This document shows, one piece after another, positions 35,613 through 47,100 of a DNA stretch of 64,000 nt (position 1 is its first letter; the number at the start of each line of letters is the position of its first letter). The DNA is from RDYZ01 sp964518905 (lineage in GTDB: Bacteria > Cyanobacteriota > Cyanobacteriia > Cyanobacteriales > Geitlerinemataceae), in contig CAZFJL010000022.1 of the NCBI GenBank assembly GCA_964518905.1, positions 1 through 64,000 of the forward strand. The letters run 5' to 3'. Under the pieces are notes generated by a model, which saw only the letters and a list, made by a program, of their open reading frames with translations, did not search any database and was not told the origin of the DNA. The translations under genes were made by a program, and so were the position numbers.

Positions 35613-35788
35613 GGGCAGAGGTTTGACGGGGTTACAGTCTAGATATCGCGACGCGATCAAACCGAAACGTTTGAGAGCATCGCTGATATGCGATCCGATC
35701 GACGACCTGACTCAGTTCAGATCCGATCTTGATCGCAATCAAACTCCAGAATATCGAGAAAAGGATCGCAATGTTCGGGAATTTTGAC

Positions 35789-36955
35789 TTAAAGATTTTT
35801 AATTCCTTTAAGACAGCGCGGATCAAGCAACGTTGCTTTTTCCGGTTCACGCGGAAACCAAAACGCCGTTCGCTTGCAAAATTCCACCAGCATCAACATC
35901 ACCGGAACCTCGATCAGTACGCCCACAACGGTCGCCAGCGCCACGCCCGAATTCAGGCCAAACAGCATTACCGCCGTCGCGATCGACACTTCAAAATTAT
36001 TACTCGCGCCGATGAGTGCCGCCGGAGCCGCATCCTCGTAGGTCAACCCCAGCTTTTGCGCCGCGATGTAGGTCAGCCCGAAAATAAAATTGGTTTGAAC
36101 AAAGAGCGGAATCGCAATCAGGGCGATATGCAGTGGCTGCTCAACGATTAGCTCGCCTTTGAGGGCAAACAGCAGCACGATCGTGGTGAGGAGGGCGATC
36201 GTGGCGATCGGGTTGAGATAGTGCAGGAAGACGCGATCGAGCCAAGCGCGTCCCTTCGTGCGTAAAATCCATGTCCGCGAGGCCATGCCCGTCACGAGCG
36301 GCAAACCGACGTAGATCGCAACTGATAGTACGATCGTCAGCCAGGGAACCACGAGATCACTCATCGCGAGCAACCAGCGACCCAAGGGCGCGTACAGCAC
36401 CAGCATCGTCAGCGAGTTGATCGCGACCATCACCAGCGTATGCCCCTGATTGCTGTAGGACAGATAGCCCCACATCAGTACCATCGCCGTACAGGGCGCA
36501 ATCCCCAGCAAGATCGCCCCGGCAATATACGAATCGGCGATCGCCACCTCCGATCCATGCAACATTTCGGTCCCCACCAGCCACGGGCGAAACCATTGCC
36601 CGAGAAAAACCTGGGCAAACAATACCATCGTTAACGGTTTGATCAGCCAGTTCACCACCAGCGTGAGGATGACCGGCTTCGGGGTACGAGCGGCTTTCAC
36701 GGCTTGGCTAAAGTCGATTTTTACCATGATGGGATACATCATGAAAAATAGACAGATCGCCACGGGAATCGACACCTGCTGGATGCTCATGGCATCGAGC
36801 AATGTCGCCAAGCCGGGAAAGAAACGCCCCAGAGCAATACCCACGACGATGCAACAGGCTACCCACACCGTTAGGTAGCGTTCAAAAATATTGAGTGTTC
36901 CACCGGCTTGAATCGGCGAGGACGGTGGGACGGATCGTTCTGGAGGGCTGGACAC
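35789..36955 (-). CDS. ACR3-family arsenite efflux permease
   Basis: 388 residues, ten membrane segments. ACR3 features include FFMMYPIMVKIDF, LVVNWLIKPLTM, GIAPCTAMVLMWGYLS with the essential Cys, and SNNFEVSIATAVMLFG near helix 9. It exports As(III) using the proton-motive force. No arsR, arsC or arsenate reductase gene is next to it, so regulation is not visible here. It precedes mrpC on the same strand with about 176 bp between. Confidence 0.94.
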   Translation of the reverse strand: MSSPPERSVPPSSPIQAGGTLNIFERYLTVWVACCIVVGIALGRFFPGLATLLDAMSIQQVSIPVAICLFFMMYPIMVKIDFSQAVKAARTPKPVILTLVVNWLIKPLTMVLFAQVFLGQWFRPWLVGTEMLHGSEVAIADSYIAGAILLGIAPCTAMVLMWGYLSYSNQGHTLVMVAINSLTMLVLYAPLGRWLLAMSDLVVPWLTIVLSVAIYVGLPLVTGMASRTWILRTKGRAWLDRVFLHYLNPIATIALLTTIVLLFALKGELIVEQPLHIALIAIPLFVQTNFIFGLTYIAAQKLGLTYEDAAPAALIGASNNFEVSIATAVMLFGLNSGVALATVVGVLIEVPVMLMLVEFCKRTAFWFPREPEKATLLDPRCLKGIKNL

Positions 36956-37035
36956 GATGGTATGTACCTCAGACGGTAGGCGAGAATGTAGTCTAGCGCT
37001 AACGAATTAGATCCCTCCGTTATCCCAGCGAAAGC

Positions 37036-39243
37036 TTAAAGATACCGATCGCGACTATCCGGCGCAGACAGCTCTAGCTCGTTGCTGTAGCCCTCTTCTC
37101 CCACATGAGCCGTGACCTCGGTGGCCTCGTCGAGTAATTCTTCCTCGTCGGGCAGGGGTGGCAACTCGATCGTGATTTCCGCCCCGTTCACGACGCTACC
37201 GATAATCGTCAGTTTTTCACCGGCCTCCTCGATCGCGGCGGCCTGCTCTACGACCAGCGATGTCTGCGTAAAGCCGGGACGTCCGACCAAGACGAGCCCA
37301 TCCGTGAGCGCTTCGAGCGTCAGCGTATCGTTACAGCGACTCAGCGACGGCGTATCGATCACAATAAAATCAAACCGCGCCCGCGCTGTCTCAATCAGGG
37401 TTTTTAACTCGCTCGACTCGACGATCGCCACCGCTTGCGGTTGCGGCCCCGGCGTTGAGATCACGTAGAGATTTTCGACCCCAGGTACTAAGCGCATGTT
37501 GTTACGCACCGGATCGTAATGTCGCAGCGGTTCGAGCAAGCTGTCCGGGTCAATGCTGAGACCCAGCGCTGCGATTTGTGAAGGCGATCGCAAGTCCGCC
37601 TCGATGATGAGTGTACGTTTGCCCGATCGGGCTGCGGCGATCGCCAGGTTGTAGGTCGTGATCGTTTTGCCTTCCTCCGAACCGCAACTCGTAATCGCGA
37701 CCACCTTCGGGGGAGCCTTCTCGCCCGATCGCACAATATTGCTCCGCAGGCGTTCGTAGTAGTCCAGATACGGCGACTCCGGATTGACGATCGTCAGCAT
37801 GGCCTCGTCGTCATAGGTCTCGAAATCGATCAGTTGAGGAATGGTTCCGAGCACGGGAATATCACGACTCGCAAACGCTTTCGAGACTTCTTCCATGGTG
37901 TAGCAGCGTCCTTCGAGCGCCGACAACAGGAAGATCACCGCGCCGCCGACCCCAAGGCCGACGATCGTGCCACCCAGAACCAACAAAATCACATTAGGCG
38001 GCGGCGTGATCGTCTCCTCAATCGCAGGCGCTTGAGCAATGCTGAGATTACTGGTGGTCTCATTACGAGCCGTCCGAGCGTCGATTAACTGTGCCTGTAG
38101 CTGATCATAAAACCCTTTTTTAATCGCTAATTCACGCGCAATCCGCTCACGCTCAAGCTGTAAGTCCGGAAGATTAATAAATTTACGCATCGCTTCCTGT
38201 TCGCTGCGTTGAGCAATTTCAAGTTCGCGTTGAGTATTCTCTAGATCGAGCTTGAGGCCAATCAACCGCCCTGCCATTTCTTGACGTAGCGGATCGAGGG
38301 CGCTGGAAACACGAATTCGAGCACTGTTTAGCAGGGGAGTGCTCAACCCGCCACCGCCGATAATTTCAGCGGCACGGTTTTCGAGCAACCCTTCGAGCCC
38401 CGCGATCTGCTTCTGAAACGCTCGCATCTGCGGGTGTTCCGGTCGTAAGGTTTCCGCCTGTAGTGCCTGCTGCATTTCGATTTGGGAAATCTGCCCCCGA
38501 ATGCTGCCCACGATCGGATCTTGGCTCAGGGCTCCCGAGGTGTAGGCTTCATCCGCGCTTAAACCAAGCTGTCGTTCCAGGGCCACGATCGAAGACGTTA
38601 GCACCTCGATTTTCTGACGAGCCGCACTCTGAATACTCTGCGATCCGACCACTGCGGCCTGTAAACTCCCCGTTTCCGCTTCGAGAAAGATTGCCCCTTT
38701 CACCCGATCGAACTGCACGAGCTTCTCTTCTGCGACTTCAAGTTCTTTCTGAACCTCGGGCATTCGCTCTTCCATCGCCTCGATCATACTGTCGAGTCGC
38801 GACTGGTTAAACGTGAGACTTTTGGCGACCATAGCTTCCATCAGCAGCCGTAAGACGGTTTCAGCTCGCTCTGGAGTCGAATCTTTATACGCAACGTAGT
38901 AGAACTGAGGCTCTTCCGGATCAGGCACACGAACCGATGCAGCGGCGACCAGCAGCGGATCGATTCCAACCTGTGAGGCGACGGACTCAATCACCTGCTG
39001 ATCGACCAGAAATTCTGCGGTCAGCGCTGCCTTGCCCTGCTCGTGAATCGTGGGGCCTGTGGTCGAAAGGGGAATTGCGGGAGTATTCGACGCGAGGGCT
39101 GATGTCGCTTTGTAGCTGGGCGGCGGCGGCTCGCTCAAACTCAATAAACCGGCTCCGGCAACGCAGAAGGCAAAGGCGACAAAACCAACAATTTTGTATT
39201 GGTTAAAGGCGATGGCGTAACGTTTGACGATCGAAGGAGCCAT
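37036..39243 (-). CDS. Wzc-like polysaccharide co-polymerase with P-loop (BY-kinase-type) domain
   Basis: 735 residues. A first membrane helix near residue 20-35 (VGFVAFAFCVAGAGLLSL) and a second near 420-445 (VILLVLGGTIVGLGVGGAVIF) bracket a periplasmic Wzz-type domain with a coiled coil. The cytoplasmic end has a BY-kinase-like P-loop: Walker A SCGSEEGKT (about 520), Walker A' IIEADLRSP, Walker B DFIVIDTPSLS. The usual C-terminal tyrosine cluster is absent; only two Tyr occur in the last 20 residues. It would set chain length or drive export of an exopolysaccharide. It lies directly downstream of the chemotaxis operon on the same strand, 153 bp after cheA-like. Confidence 0.88.
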   Translation of the reverse strand: MAPSIVKRYAIAFNQYKIVGFVAFAFCVAGAGLLSLSEPPPPSYKATSALASNTPAIPLSTTGPTIHEQGKAALTAEFLVDQQVIESVASQVGIDPLLVAAASVRVPDPEEPQFYYVAYKDSTPERAETVLRLLMEAMVAKSLTFNQSRLDSMIEAMEERMPEVQKELEVAEEKLVQFDRVKGAIFLEAETGSLQAAVVGSQSIQSAARQKIEVLTSSIVALERQLGLSADEAYTSGALSQDPIVGSIRGQISQIEMQQALQAETLRPEHPQMRAFQKQIAGLEGLLENRAAEIIGGGGLSTPLLNSARIRVSSALDPLRQEMAGRLIGLKLDLENTQRELEIAQRSEQEAMRKFINLPDLQLERERIARELAIKKGFYDQLQAQLIDARTARNETTSNLSIAQAPAIEETITPPPNVILLVLGGTIVGLGVGGAVIFLLSALEGRCYTMEEVSKAFASRDIPVLGTIPQLIDFETYDDEAMLTIVNPESPYLDYYERLRSNIVRSGEKAPPKVVAITSCGSEEGKTITTYNLAIAAARSGKRTLIIEADLRSPSQIAALGLSIDPDSLLEPLRHYDPVRNNMRLVPGVENLYVISTPGPQPQAVAIVESSELKTLIETARARFDFIVIDTPSLSRCNDTLTLEALTDGLVLVGRPGFTQTSLVVEQAAAIEEAGEKLTIIGSVVNGAEITIELPPLPDEEELLDEATEVTAHVGEEGYSNELELSAPDSRDRYL

Positions 39244-39326
39244 AGTTGAGCAAAGGGGTTAAAGCATTGAGCGTGAGCGCACCCGCGCGGCGGCAGCTCA
39301 GGCCACGCGCTGATCCCTATCCTAAG

Positions 39327-39350
39327 CGAACGAGCGAAAGACGTCGTTCG
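39327..39350. repeat. 7-bp inverted repeat between cheA-like and the Wzc-like gene
   Basis: CGAACGA (39,327-39,333) and TCGTTCG (39,344-39,350) are perfectly complementary around a 10-base loop. TTTT follows on the plus strand but no plus-strand gene ends here. It may be an operator or RNA structure between the two minus-strand genes. Confidence 0.35.
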
Positions 39351-39395
39351 TTTTGAACATTACATTACGCAACATTCTTGATGACGATGGCTTCG

Positions 39396-42300
39396 CTATG
39401 AGGCTGGAGCCGGTTCGGCGCTGGTGGTACTCGCCATGAGATTCTCCCCAGCCAGCATTCGTTGGGCAGCATCCAGCAAGACTTCTTCTAGATAGGGCTT
39501 TGTGAAGTAGCCTTTGGCGCCGAGTTCTCCGGCACGACGTTTCATTTTTTCGGCGGTGCGTGAAGTGAGCATGGCGATCGGCAGCTCTGATAAGCGCGGA
39601 TCACCGCTCATTTTTTCCAGCAGTTCCATACCGTTCATGCGCGGCATTTCCATATCGCAGAACACCAGCTCGCAGGGCATTCCCGATCGCATTTTTTCCC
39701 ATGCCTCTTGACCATCGCGAGCCTGCTCGACCCGATACCCCGACTTCTTGAACGTCATCGACAGCAGCTCGCGCACCGTGATCGAGTCATCAATGATGAG
39801 CACCATCGGCTCGGCTTTCTCCACCTGAACGACGGTAGCCTCTTCGGTTTCATCCCAGAGGCTGCTCGCATCCCGGCGTACCCGACCGAGCGACAGGTCA
39901 ATCAGTTCAAGGACATCGGCGATCGGGACGATATGACCATCCCCCATCACGGTTGCACCGGTGATCCCCACCGGTTTCGGAATGGGGCCTTCGAGCTGTT
40001 TAATCACGATTTCTTGCTCGCCGACAATGCTATCGACGGAAATCGCTAACTGACTACCAGCCGATCGCAAAATGACCACCGAGACCGTATCGTCATCGTT
40101 CGTCGAGCCGTACATTTGTGGACGAATGGAAAGACGACTGTAGTTGAACAGGCTACTGAGCGGTTGATAGGGAACCTTTTGTTCTCGCCACTGCACGTAG
40201 GCCGTGTCATCATCCTCTCGAATGATGCGATCACTGGGCAGGTTGTCGAGCACTTCGCTGACCCCGTCCATCGGAAAGGCGATCGGTGCGTGATCACTAA
40301 TGCAACACAGTGCCTTAGAAATACTCAGGGTCAGCGGTAGACGAATCGTAAATGTTGTTCCCTTGTCCCGCGTCGAGTCGGTGACAATGACCCCCCGAAT
40401 TTCGTTGAGCTTGGTTTTGACCACGTCCATCCCGACCCCACGACCGGCCAAATCATCGGCCATATCGCGAGTACTAAAGTTCGGCAAAAATAATAAATCG
40501 TAGATTTCGGGATCAGTCAGATTGTCGGCCTGTTCCTGAGAAACGATACCCTTTTGCACCGCTTTACTGGCCACACGATCCTTGTCGATGCCTGCGCCAT
40601 CGTCCGAGATCGCGATAATGGTTTGGTTACCCTGATTAAAGCTACTCACCGTAATCGTTCCCTGAGCCGGTTTTCCCTTGGCCATGCGCTCGTCGGGCGT
40701 TTCGACCCCGTGGGCGATCGCATTATTGACCAAGTGAGTCAGCGGATCGTAGAGATGCTCTAGGATCATGCGATCGATCAGCATGTCCCGCCCTTCAATC
40801 TGCAAATTAACCTGTTTCCCGAACTTAATCGCGTTATCGCGCACCCCGCGCAGCAGGCGATCGGTTGAGTTGGAAAAGGCCACCATGCGCGATCGATTCA
40901 GCCCTTCCTGCAATTGCGTCGTCACCTGACGTAATTGGCGCGTGACCTGGTCGTTTTCATCGACCAGAAACTCGATATCCGACGAAGACTCGCGCACCCG
41001 GACAACCAGCTCGATAATTTCCTGCGCCTGAAGGTGAAACAGGCTGAACTTATCCATCTCCAGAGCATCGAAATCTTCATCGCCTTCTTCATCCATGCTG
41101 GACATCCCCCCCTGTGATGCGATCGTGCGATTCTTGCGGCTGGCAAGCAGCGCCATTTCTAGCAGGGTTCGCTCGTAGAGATCCTGCATCCGCTGACCCA
41201 CCTCGCTCAGTTGACTGACCTGGTGCAGCAAATTATCGAGGAACTGTCGTAAGCGCTCTTGATCGTCTTCGAGACTATTACGGTTGACCACCAGTTCACC
41301 GACTAAGTTACTCAGGTCGTCGAGTCGCTTGATCGGCACACGCATGGTTTGCTCAAAGGCGCTGCCGCGTCCCCGCTGACGACGATTGCCGCCACGGGGG
41401 GCGCTAGCGGTGGGAAGAGCGCGATCGGCGGTGATTTTTGCCCCCCCGGTTCCAGGAGTGGCGTCCACCTCCAGCAGATGTTCGAGATCCGCAAAATCAC
41501 CATCTTCAACCAAGGGCGATATGGCCGCATGGGTTAAGGGTTGTTCGAGGTAGGCTTCAAGCAGCTCAAAGACATCGCTCCCGGCGTCGGTTGCCGGTAG
41601 ATCGAGCAAAATTCTGAGGTGAGGAAAAAGACTGGTATCGACGTCGTCGTCTGGCTCGTTCGATTCCGTCAACTCCAGCGCCTGATCAAAATCGATGGAG
41701 ACATCCGCCAGTGCTTCGGATAGATCCAGCTCATCGAGTCCCTCCAGATTGTCGAAGTTGTCCCCGGAATCCGACAGATCTAGACCCGCAAACAAGTCAC
41801 CAAAATCATCATCACTAAAGTCTGTCTCGACATCGACATCTGATGAGTCAGGCTCTGGCGAGGATTCTAGGTTGGTGAAGGCAGAAGCCCCTTGAGCAAT
41901 GTCCTCGACATCATCAAATAGATCGTCGAGCGATAGATCCTCATCATCGAGAATTGGCGGCTTGGTTTGCGGTGGCGCGAACGTCTCAGCTTCTCCCACG
42001 TTGAGATCGAACAGATCGAAGTCATCTCCGAAATCGCTATCAAAATCGTTAGATAATCCATTCTGAATGGTGTCGGAAGTCTCTAGTTGATCGCGATCGA
42101 CGCTTTCCATACCGTCAAACAAATCATCGAAATCATCGAAATCATCCGAGTCGGTGGATTCGTTGGATTCGTTGGGCTCTGGGAATTCTGTAGGATCTGA
42201 ACTAGCGGGAGTAGTAGCGATGGCACTCGATTCCGAGTCGTTGCCGCTGCGATCGAAGAGAGCTTCTAAATCCGCAAGACCTTCACCGGCAAAGTCCTCA

Positions 42301-44066
42301 CGAATCGAGTCGCGAGGCAGGCCGGAATCAAGATCCAGAAGATCGTCGTCAAAGTCAAGATCGAAGTCAAGGGCATCGATCGGAGCGATTGCTTCGTTCT
42401 CGGTCTCGATCGCGGCGTTCGCGTTATCCGATTCAGCCTCCGACTCAAAATCAAACGCAAACTCATCGAGATCCAAATCAAGATCCAAGCCGAGATCCAA
42501 GCCGAGATCGTCCGACTCGCCGGATTCAACCCGATCGGCAGCCTCTGGCTGCATTTCTGGAGTTTCTAGTAAATCGAGCAAATCATCAAAGTCGTCATCT
42601 GCATTCGGACTAGGATCATTGCTGGGTGCTGATTCAGTCGGTTGTTCGTATCCCGAGCGGGGCAATTTGGACTCGATCGCCTCAAACTCATCCGAGACGT
42701 CGTCATCGATCGCATCAGCAATATCGTCAAACAAACTATCGAGGTCGTCCGCAGCATCTACCTCACCGATGTCTGATGGCGATTCTACGGCGTCGTCACT
42801 CGCAAAGAGATCCGCAAAATCTCCGTCCATCTCCTCTGCATCCGGATCTCCGATTAGGTTTCGGCTTGAGCTGTCTGCGCGTTCCAGACTGTCCCAACTT
42901 TCCAAGTCATCCATACCGGTCTCAAACAAGTCCGCCAGACTACTCAGCTCCGCCGACCCAACCTCGGGGCCGTGGCGTTTGTCTTGACTAGAGCGTTTAG
43001 CCGCCGCAGTATTACCGGAGAATAAATCTCCCTTCGATGTTGAGTTTGACGGACTGGCTTCAGCGAATAGATCATCGTCGTCCTCGCCATCACTCTTGTC
43101 GTCCGCGATGCCAAATTCAGCAGCATCAAACAAATCATCAAACTCAGGGTCAAGCTCATCATCGGAACCATTACCCAACAAGAGTGGCTCCGCACTGAGC
43201 GGCAGTAGGGCTTGAAGTGAGGTGCTAATTGTAATTTCGGACTCGCGATCGACTAGCACTAGCTCCTGCGCTTGTTTCAGCTCTTTAATCGCAACGGCGG
43301 CCAAGTCACTAAAGCGATTGTTGGGCAGTGAAATCGCCTCGTGAGTCACATCGAGCAAGTGCCGCCACTGGGGTAATTCAAACTGATCGCCCACTTTGGC
43401 CAGGACGCGGCAAATATCACAAATTTTCTGACGTGTTTCCGGAGTTTCAGGCTGCTGAAACAGGCGGAGAATTTCGCGTAATCGCGCCAGGACGTCGGTG
43501 TGAAAAATGAGCTGGAGGGCGCTTTGTTCCTCGGAGGGTTGCGATAGCGGCAGCGTCATCGGACTGGACTGTTGCGGTTCGACGGGCGGGCGATCGAACG
43601 GTGTCGGCTCCCGACGGGTGGAGGCTTCGTGGTCTGATACTGGCGTTTCGGCGGCTAATTGATCGAGCTGCGCTTTGAGTTCATGAAAGACCGGGTCTAG
43701 ATCGGCTAGGACGCTGGCCTCGTCTAAGGTACTCGGGTCGGCTGTGCGCTGAAGTTCGCCGACTTGATCCTGGAGGGCGTCAAAAATGACTAAAAATTGT
43801 GACTCAACCTGATTGTTAACAACGATCGGTCGATCTTTGAGCAGCTTGAAGTAGTCTTCTAGGCGGTGCGAAATGGCGGTGATGCTTCCCAAACCGAGCA
43901 TGGCCGCTCCGCCCTTGACCGAGTGCGCCGCCCGAAAGATTTCGTTAGCGAATTCGGTATCGTCGATCGTGGCTTGCAAATTAAGCAGGCCGCGTTCGAT
44001 CGTTTGTAAATGCTCGGCGGCTTCTTCGATGAAGTAGCCCAGAATACGCTGCTGTTCGGGTAGCAT
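39396..44066 (-). CDS. hmpE: HmpE/PilL-type CheA hybrid histidine kinase
   Basis: 1,556 residues. HPt domain at the start with phospho-acceptor His48 in RAAHSVKGGAAMLG; a helical domain to about 275; then about 600 acidic, Phe-dotted residues (DDLFDAAEFG, DDFDDLFDGME). After this come the dimerisation helices (VPIKRLDDLSNLVGELVVNR), the HATPase with N box HLVNNAIAHGVE (about 1110), DDGAGID and GRGVGMDVV, a CheW domain (about 1245-1385), and a C-terminal receiver with phospho-Asp in FCDMEMPRMNG (about 1422-1540). It is the kinase of the chemosensory array that controls type IV pilus twitching and phototaxis. Last gene of the hmp cluster. The acidic insert is much longer than needed for linking domains and has the same character as that in the MCP. 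Confidence 0.93.
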   Translation of the reverse strand: MLPEQQRILGYFIEEAAEHLQTIERGLLNLQATIDDTEFANEIFRAAHSVKGGAAMLGLGSITAISHRLEDYFKLLKDRPIVVNNQVESQFLVIFDALQDQVGELQRTADPSTLDEASVLADLDPVFHELKAQLDQLAAETPVSDHEASTRREPTPFDRPPVEPQQSSPMTLPLSQPSEEQSALQLIFHTDVLARLREILRLFQQPETPETRQKICDICRVLAKVGDQFELPQWRHLLDVTHEAISLPNNRFSDLAAVAIKELKQAQELVLVDRESEITISTSLQALLPLSAEPLLLGNGSDDELDPEFDDLFDAAEFGIADDKSDGEDDDDLFAEASPSNSTSKGDLFSGNTAAAKRSSQDKRHGPEVGSAELSSLADLFETGMDDLESWDSLERADSSSRNLIGDPDAEEMDGDFADLFASDDAVESPSDIGEVDAADDLDSLFDDIADAIDDDVSDEFEAIESKLPRSGYEQPTESAPSNDPSPNADDDFDDLLDLLETPEMQPEAADRVESGESDDLGLDLGLDLDLDLDEFAFDFESEAESDNANAAIETENEAIAPIDALDFDLDFDDDLLDLDSGLPRDSIREDFAGEGLADLEALFDRSGNDSESSAIATTPASSDPTEFPEPNESNESTDSDDFDDFDDLFDGMESVDRDQLETSDTIQNGLSNDFDSDFGDDFDLFDLNVGEAETFAPPQTKPPILDDEDLSLDDLFDDVEDIAQGASAFTNLESSPEPDSSDVDVETDFSDDDFGDLFAGLDLSDSGDNFDNLEGLDELDLSEALADVSIDFDQALELTESNEPDDDVDTSLFPHLRILLDLPATDAGSDVFELLEAYLEQPLTHAAISPLVEDGDFADLEHLLEVDATPGTGGAKITADRALPTASAPRGGNRRQRGRGSAFEQTMRVPIKRLDDLSNLVGELVVNRNSLEDDQERLRQFLDNLLHQVSQLSEVGQRMQDLYERTLLEMALLASRKNRTIASQGGMSSMDEEGDEDFDALEMDKFSLFHLQAQEIIELVVRVRESSSDIEFLVDENDQVTRQLRQVTTQLQEGLNRSRMVAFSNSTDRLLRGVRDNAIKFGKQVNLQIEGRDMLIDRMILEHLYDPLTHLVNNAIAHGVETPDERMAKGKPAQGTITVSSFNQGNQTIIAISDDGAGIDKDRVASKAVQKGIVSQEQADNLTDPEIYDLLFLPNFSTRDMADDLAGRGVGMDVVKTKLNEIRGVIVTDSTRDKGTTFTIRLPLTLSISKALCCISDHAPIAFPMDGVSEVLDNLPSDRIIREDDDTAYVQWREQKVPYQPLSSLFNYSRLSIRPQMYGSTNDDDTVSVVILRSAGSQLAISVDSIVGEQEIVIKQLEGPIPKPVGITGATVMGDGHIVPIADVLELIDLSLGRVRRDASSLWDETEEATVVQVEKAEPMVLIIDDSITVRELLSMTFKKSGYRVEQARDGQEAWEKMRSGMPCELVFCDMEMPRMNGMELLEKMSGDPRLSELPIAMLTSRTAEKMKRRAGELGAKGYFTKPYLEEVLLDAAQRMLAGENLMASTTSAEPAPAS

Positions 44067-44154
44067 GACTGCTCTGTTCCCTTGTCATGGTTGAGAATCG
44101 AGACGGCAGAGCCGCCATACTGGCGATCGAGAATGGTCTCGAAGAACGCCTTCC

Positions 44155-47100
44155 TTAATCGGTGGCTTCTACGCGGAAGCGTTCGACCGACGTTAACAGG
44201 TCACGCGAGACGCCCACCAGGTTTTGCAACGACCCGGACACCCGGTGCGCTTCCTGAGACGTTTCCTGAGCCGTTAACTCGACGGCTTGCATGACCTGAG
44301 CGACCGCGCGAGAGGTTTCGGTTTGTTCCACGGTATCCGCCCGAATCGATCGCACCAGTACGTCAATCCGGTTTGCCACCTGAATAATATCTTCGAGCGA
44401 TCGTTTAGCCTGCTCGGCCAGTTTCGTACCGCCGATGACCTGCTGCTGGCCTTCTTCCATGGCCATCATCACCGATCCCGTTTCGCTTTGGATTTGCATC
44501 ACGATTTGCTCGATTTCTTTCAGCGCTTTCGCCGATCGATCCGCAAGCTGCCGGACTTCATCCGCAACGATCGCAAACCCGCGACCCGCCTCACCCGCCC
44601 GCGCGGCCTCAATACTGGCGTTCAACGCGAGCAAGTTCGTCCGCGAAGCAATCCCGCTAATCAGCGCGACAATCTTGGAAATCTCCTGCGATGATTCCGC
44701 TAGACGTTTCACTTTACGCGTGGTCTCAGCCACCGTTTCGCGAATCTCCAAGATACTGGCCACGGTACGTTCCACCGCTTCCCCACCCTTCAGCGCCGTC
44801 ACCGATGCCGATCGCGCCACATCCTCCGCCTCACGGGCGCTCTTCGCCACCTGCTGAATCGAATTCGTCATCACCTGCACCGAATTCAGCGTCGCCGCGA
44901 GTTCTTCCGCCTGACGCAACGCATCCGAAGCTAGACTCCGCGCGAACGATTCACTATCGGTCGCCCCTTTACTCACCTGCCGCGCCGCCTGCTTCACCTG
45001 CTGGACAATTTCGCGCAGGTTCTGAATCGTCAAGTTGAACGAGTCAGCCACAGCGCCGAGGACGTCGGCGGTCACTTCCGCCGTCACCGTCAAGTCACCC
45101 CGAGCCGCGCCTTCCACGTCATCGAGGAGACGAATCACCTGCCGCTGTAGGTCTTCTTTGGCTTGCTCCATTTCTTCCGCGCGGCGCTGGGCTTCGTTGG
45201 TGGTAGTGAAGACCACACGCGCCATTTGGTTGAACTTGATCGAAAGCTGGCCAAATTCATCCTCTGACAGGACGGCAGCCCGCGCGTTTAGATTCCCTTG
45301 GGAAATTGACTCGAAGGCGCCGGTTAGCCCGATCGTCGTCCGGCGTACCTGCGAAGCACTGATACGGCTCAAGATCCAGGCGATACTGCTCCCCGCAAGA
45401 CCGGAGGTTAACGACATGGCTAGGCCAATAAGCTGCACTTTGGGCAGGAGTTGACGTCGCACTTCGATCGCGATCGTCGTATCGTCTACAAAACGACGGC
45501 TTGATATATGGCTAATACTCGCCACCGCAGAGGCCGAAAGGATGCCGACAACCAAGGCTGCAATCCAGGATTTTGTTCGGAGTGGCGCATTTTCAAAAAA
45601 GGCGAGCAATCCTTGCTGCTCGATCCCGCTCGATGATGATGTTTCCGCAACACTGTTATCAGAGGAGCCAAAGCTCGGCACTGCATCCGATTGACCCGCA
45701 ATACTAAAGAGTTCTTCGTCATGCATGATGGAGCCATCGCCAAGCTCCGAAAATGACGTGTTACTCATGCTGCTACTGCTAGACAGCATTCCGGGATCAT
45801 CGAGAAAATCCTCCACTCCAAAATCAGCATTCGAGGCCCCAGTTTCAAAGCTCGGAACTTGGTCGAGATCGCCGAAATCATCGAAGTCGTCGTTGTCCAA
45901 AAAGCTCACGTTGCTATTGGGACGATCTCCAGAGTCATGACTCGCGTCAAAGTCCGAATCGAAGGAATCAAACTCAAAACCTTCGTCATCAACGTCGTCA
46001 AACCCATTGCCGCCAAACTCATCGCTAGCAAATGCCCCTTCATCAAAGGCAGCAAAATTATCGTCATCCGCAGAGGGAATGATGTAGGTGCCGTCATCAT
46101 CGTCAACGTGAATCGCGTTTGCCGCGAAGGGCAGGCTCGAATTTTGGGGTTGAGCCGAAATTGGATTACCGTGCGGAATATCGGCGTCCCAGTCTTCAAA
46201 ATCGCTGTCTGGCGGTGGGTCCATGACGTAGGTTTCGGTGTTACCGCCGGTATCAGCGTCAAACTGCCCGAAGGAAGGGTCTATATCCGTAGGTGTGTCG
46301 AAGCGACTGAAGGTATCCGATTTAGGCGCACGATTTTGGGGTGTCCAGTCAGGAAAGGCCGATTCGTCGAAGTCGCTACTGGCAAACTCGCTGGGTAGTG
46401 CAGTTTGAAAGGGAGCTTCATCGAATCCTTCAAATTCGGAGAAGGGCTGCGGAAAATCGATCTCGTCGATTTCGGGGTCAAGGTCTGAGGTCGGGAAGGA
46501 ATCACCGTTGCGCTCATCGCCGACCAAGTCGGGCATTTCTCCGGCTAGGAGGTTATCGGGCATGGATGGGAAATCGTTGATCGCCGTATTGTCAGCGGCA
46601 GCGATCGGAAAGGGCTGACTGGCTTCTTTGAAAGTTGGGGAGGTCTCAACTTGCAAGTCTGAATCGAGCTCAAAATCAGGAAAGGCGTCTTGATTTTCAA
46701 AACCAGCATCAAAGGCTGAGGAGTCAAAAACATTGTTCGACGGGTCGCCATCAAGCTCGCCGTCAAGCTCACTCTCAACAGAAGCAAAGCCACCGGAATC
46801 ATTGAGTAGGGTTTCGTCTTCGGAAAAAGAAGACATGGGGTTTGGAGCGGACGAAGCGTCTTTGGGGATGACGACTGTTTTAGCCGTACTGGAGCCGGGG
46901 TCAGAGTCGGGCACTATGTCAAACCCAAATTGCGTCTCTTCTTCCTCAAACTCTCCAAAACCATCGGATTCCTGGGCGATCCCGATCGGACCATCTGCGG
47001 TGGCTACATACGGATCATCATTATTCCCCTCCGCGAAGGCTGCATCTTCCGAGACCTCACCGGCCCAGGCTTGCATGGGATTACCACCGATCGCCGTTTC

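Noticed and set aside
35613..35660. Extended MrpC start at a TTG (35,660)
   Set aside because: The added residues are not hydrophobic and the family begins at the ATG at 35,612.
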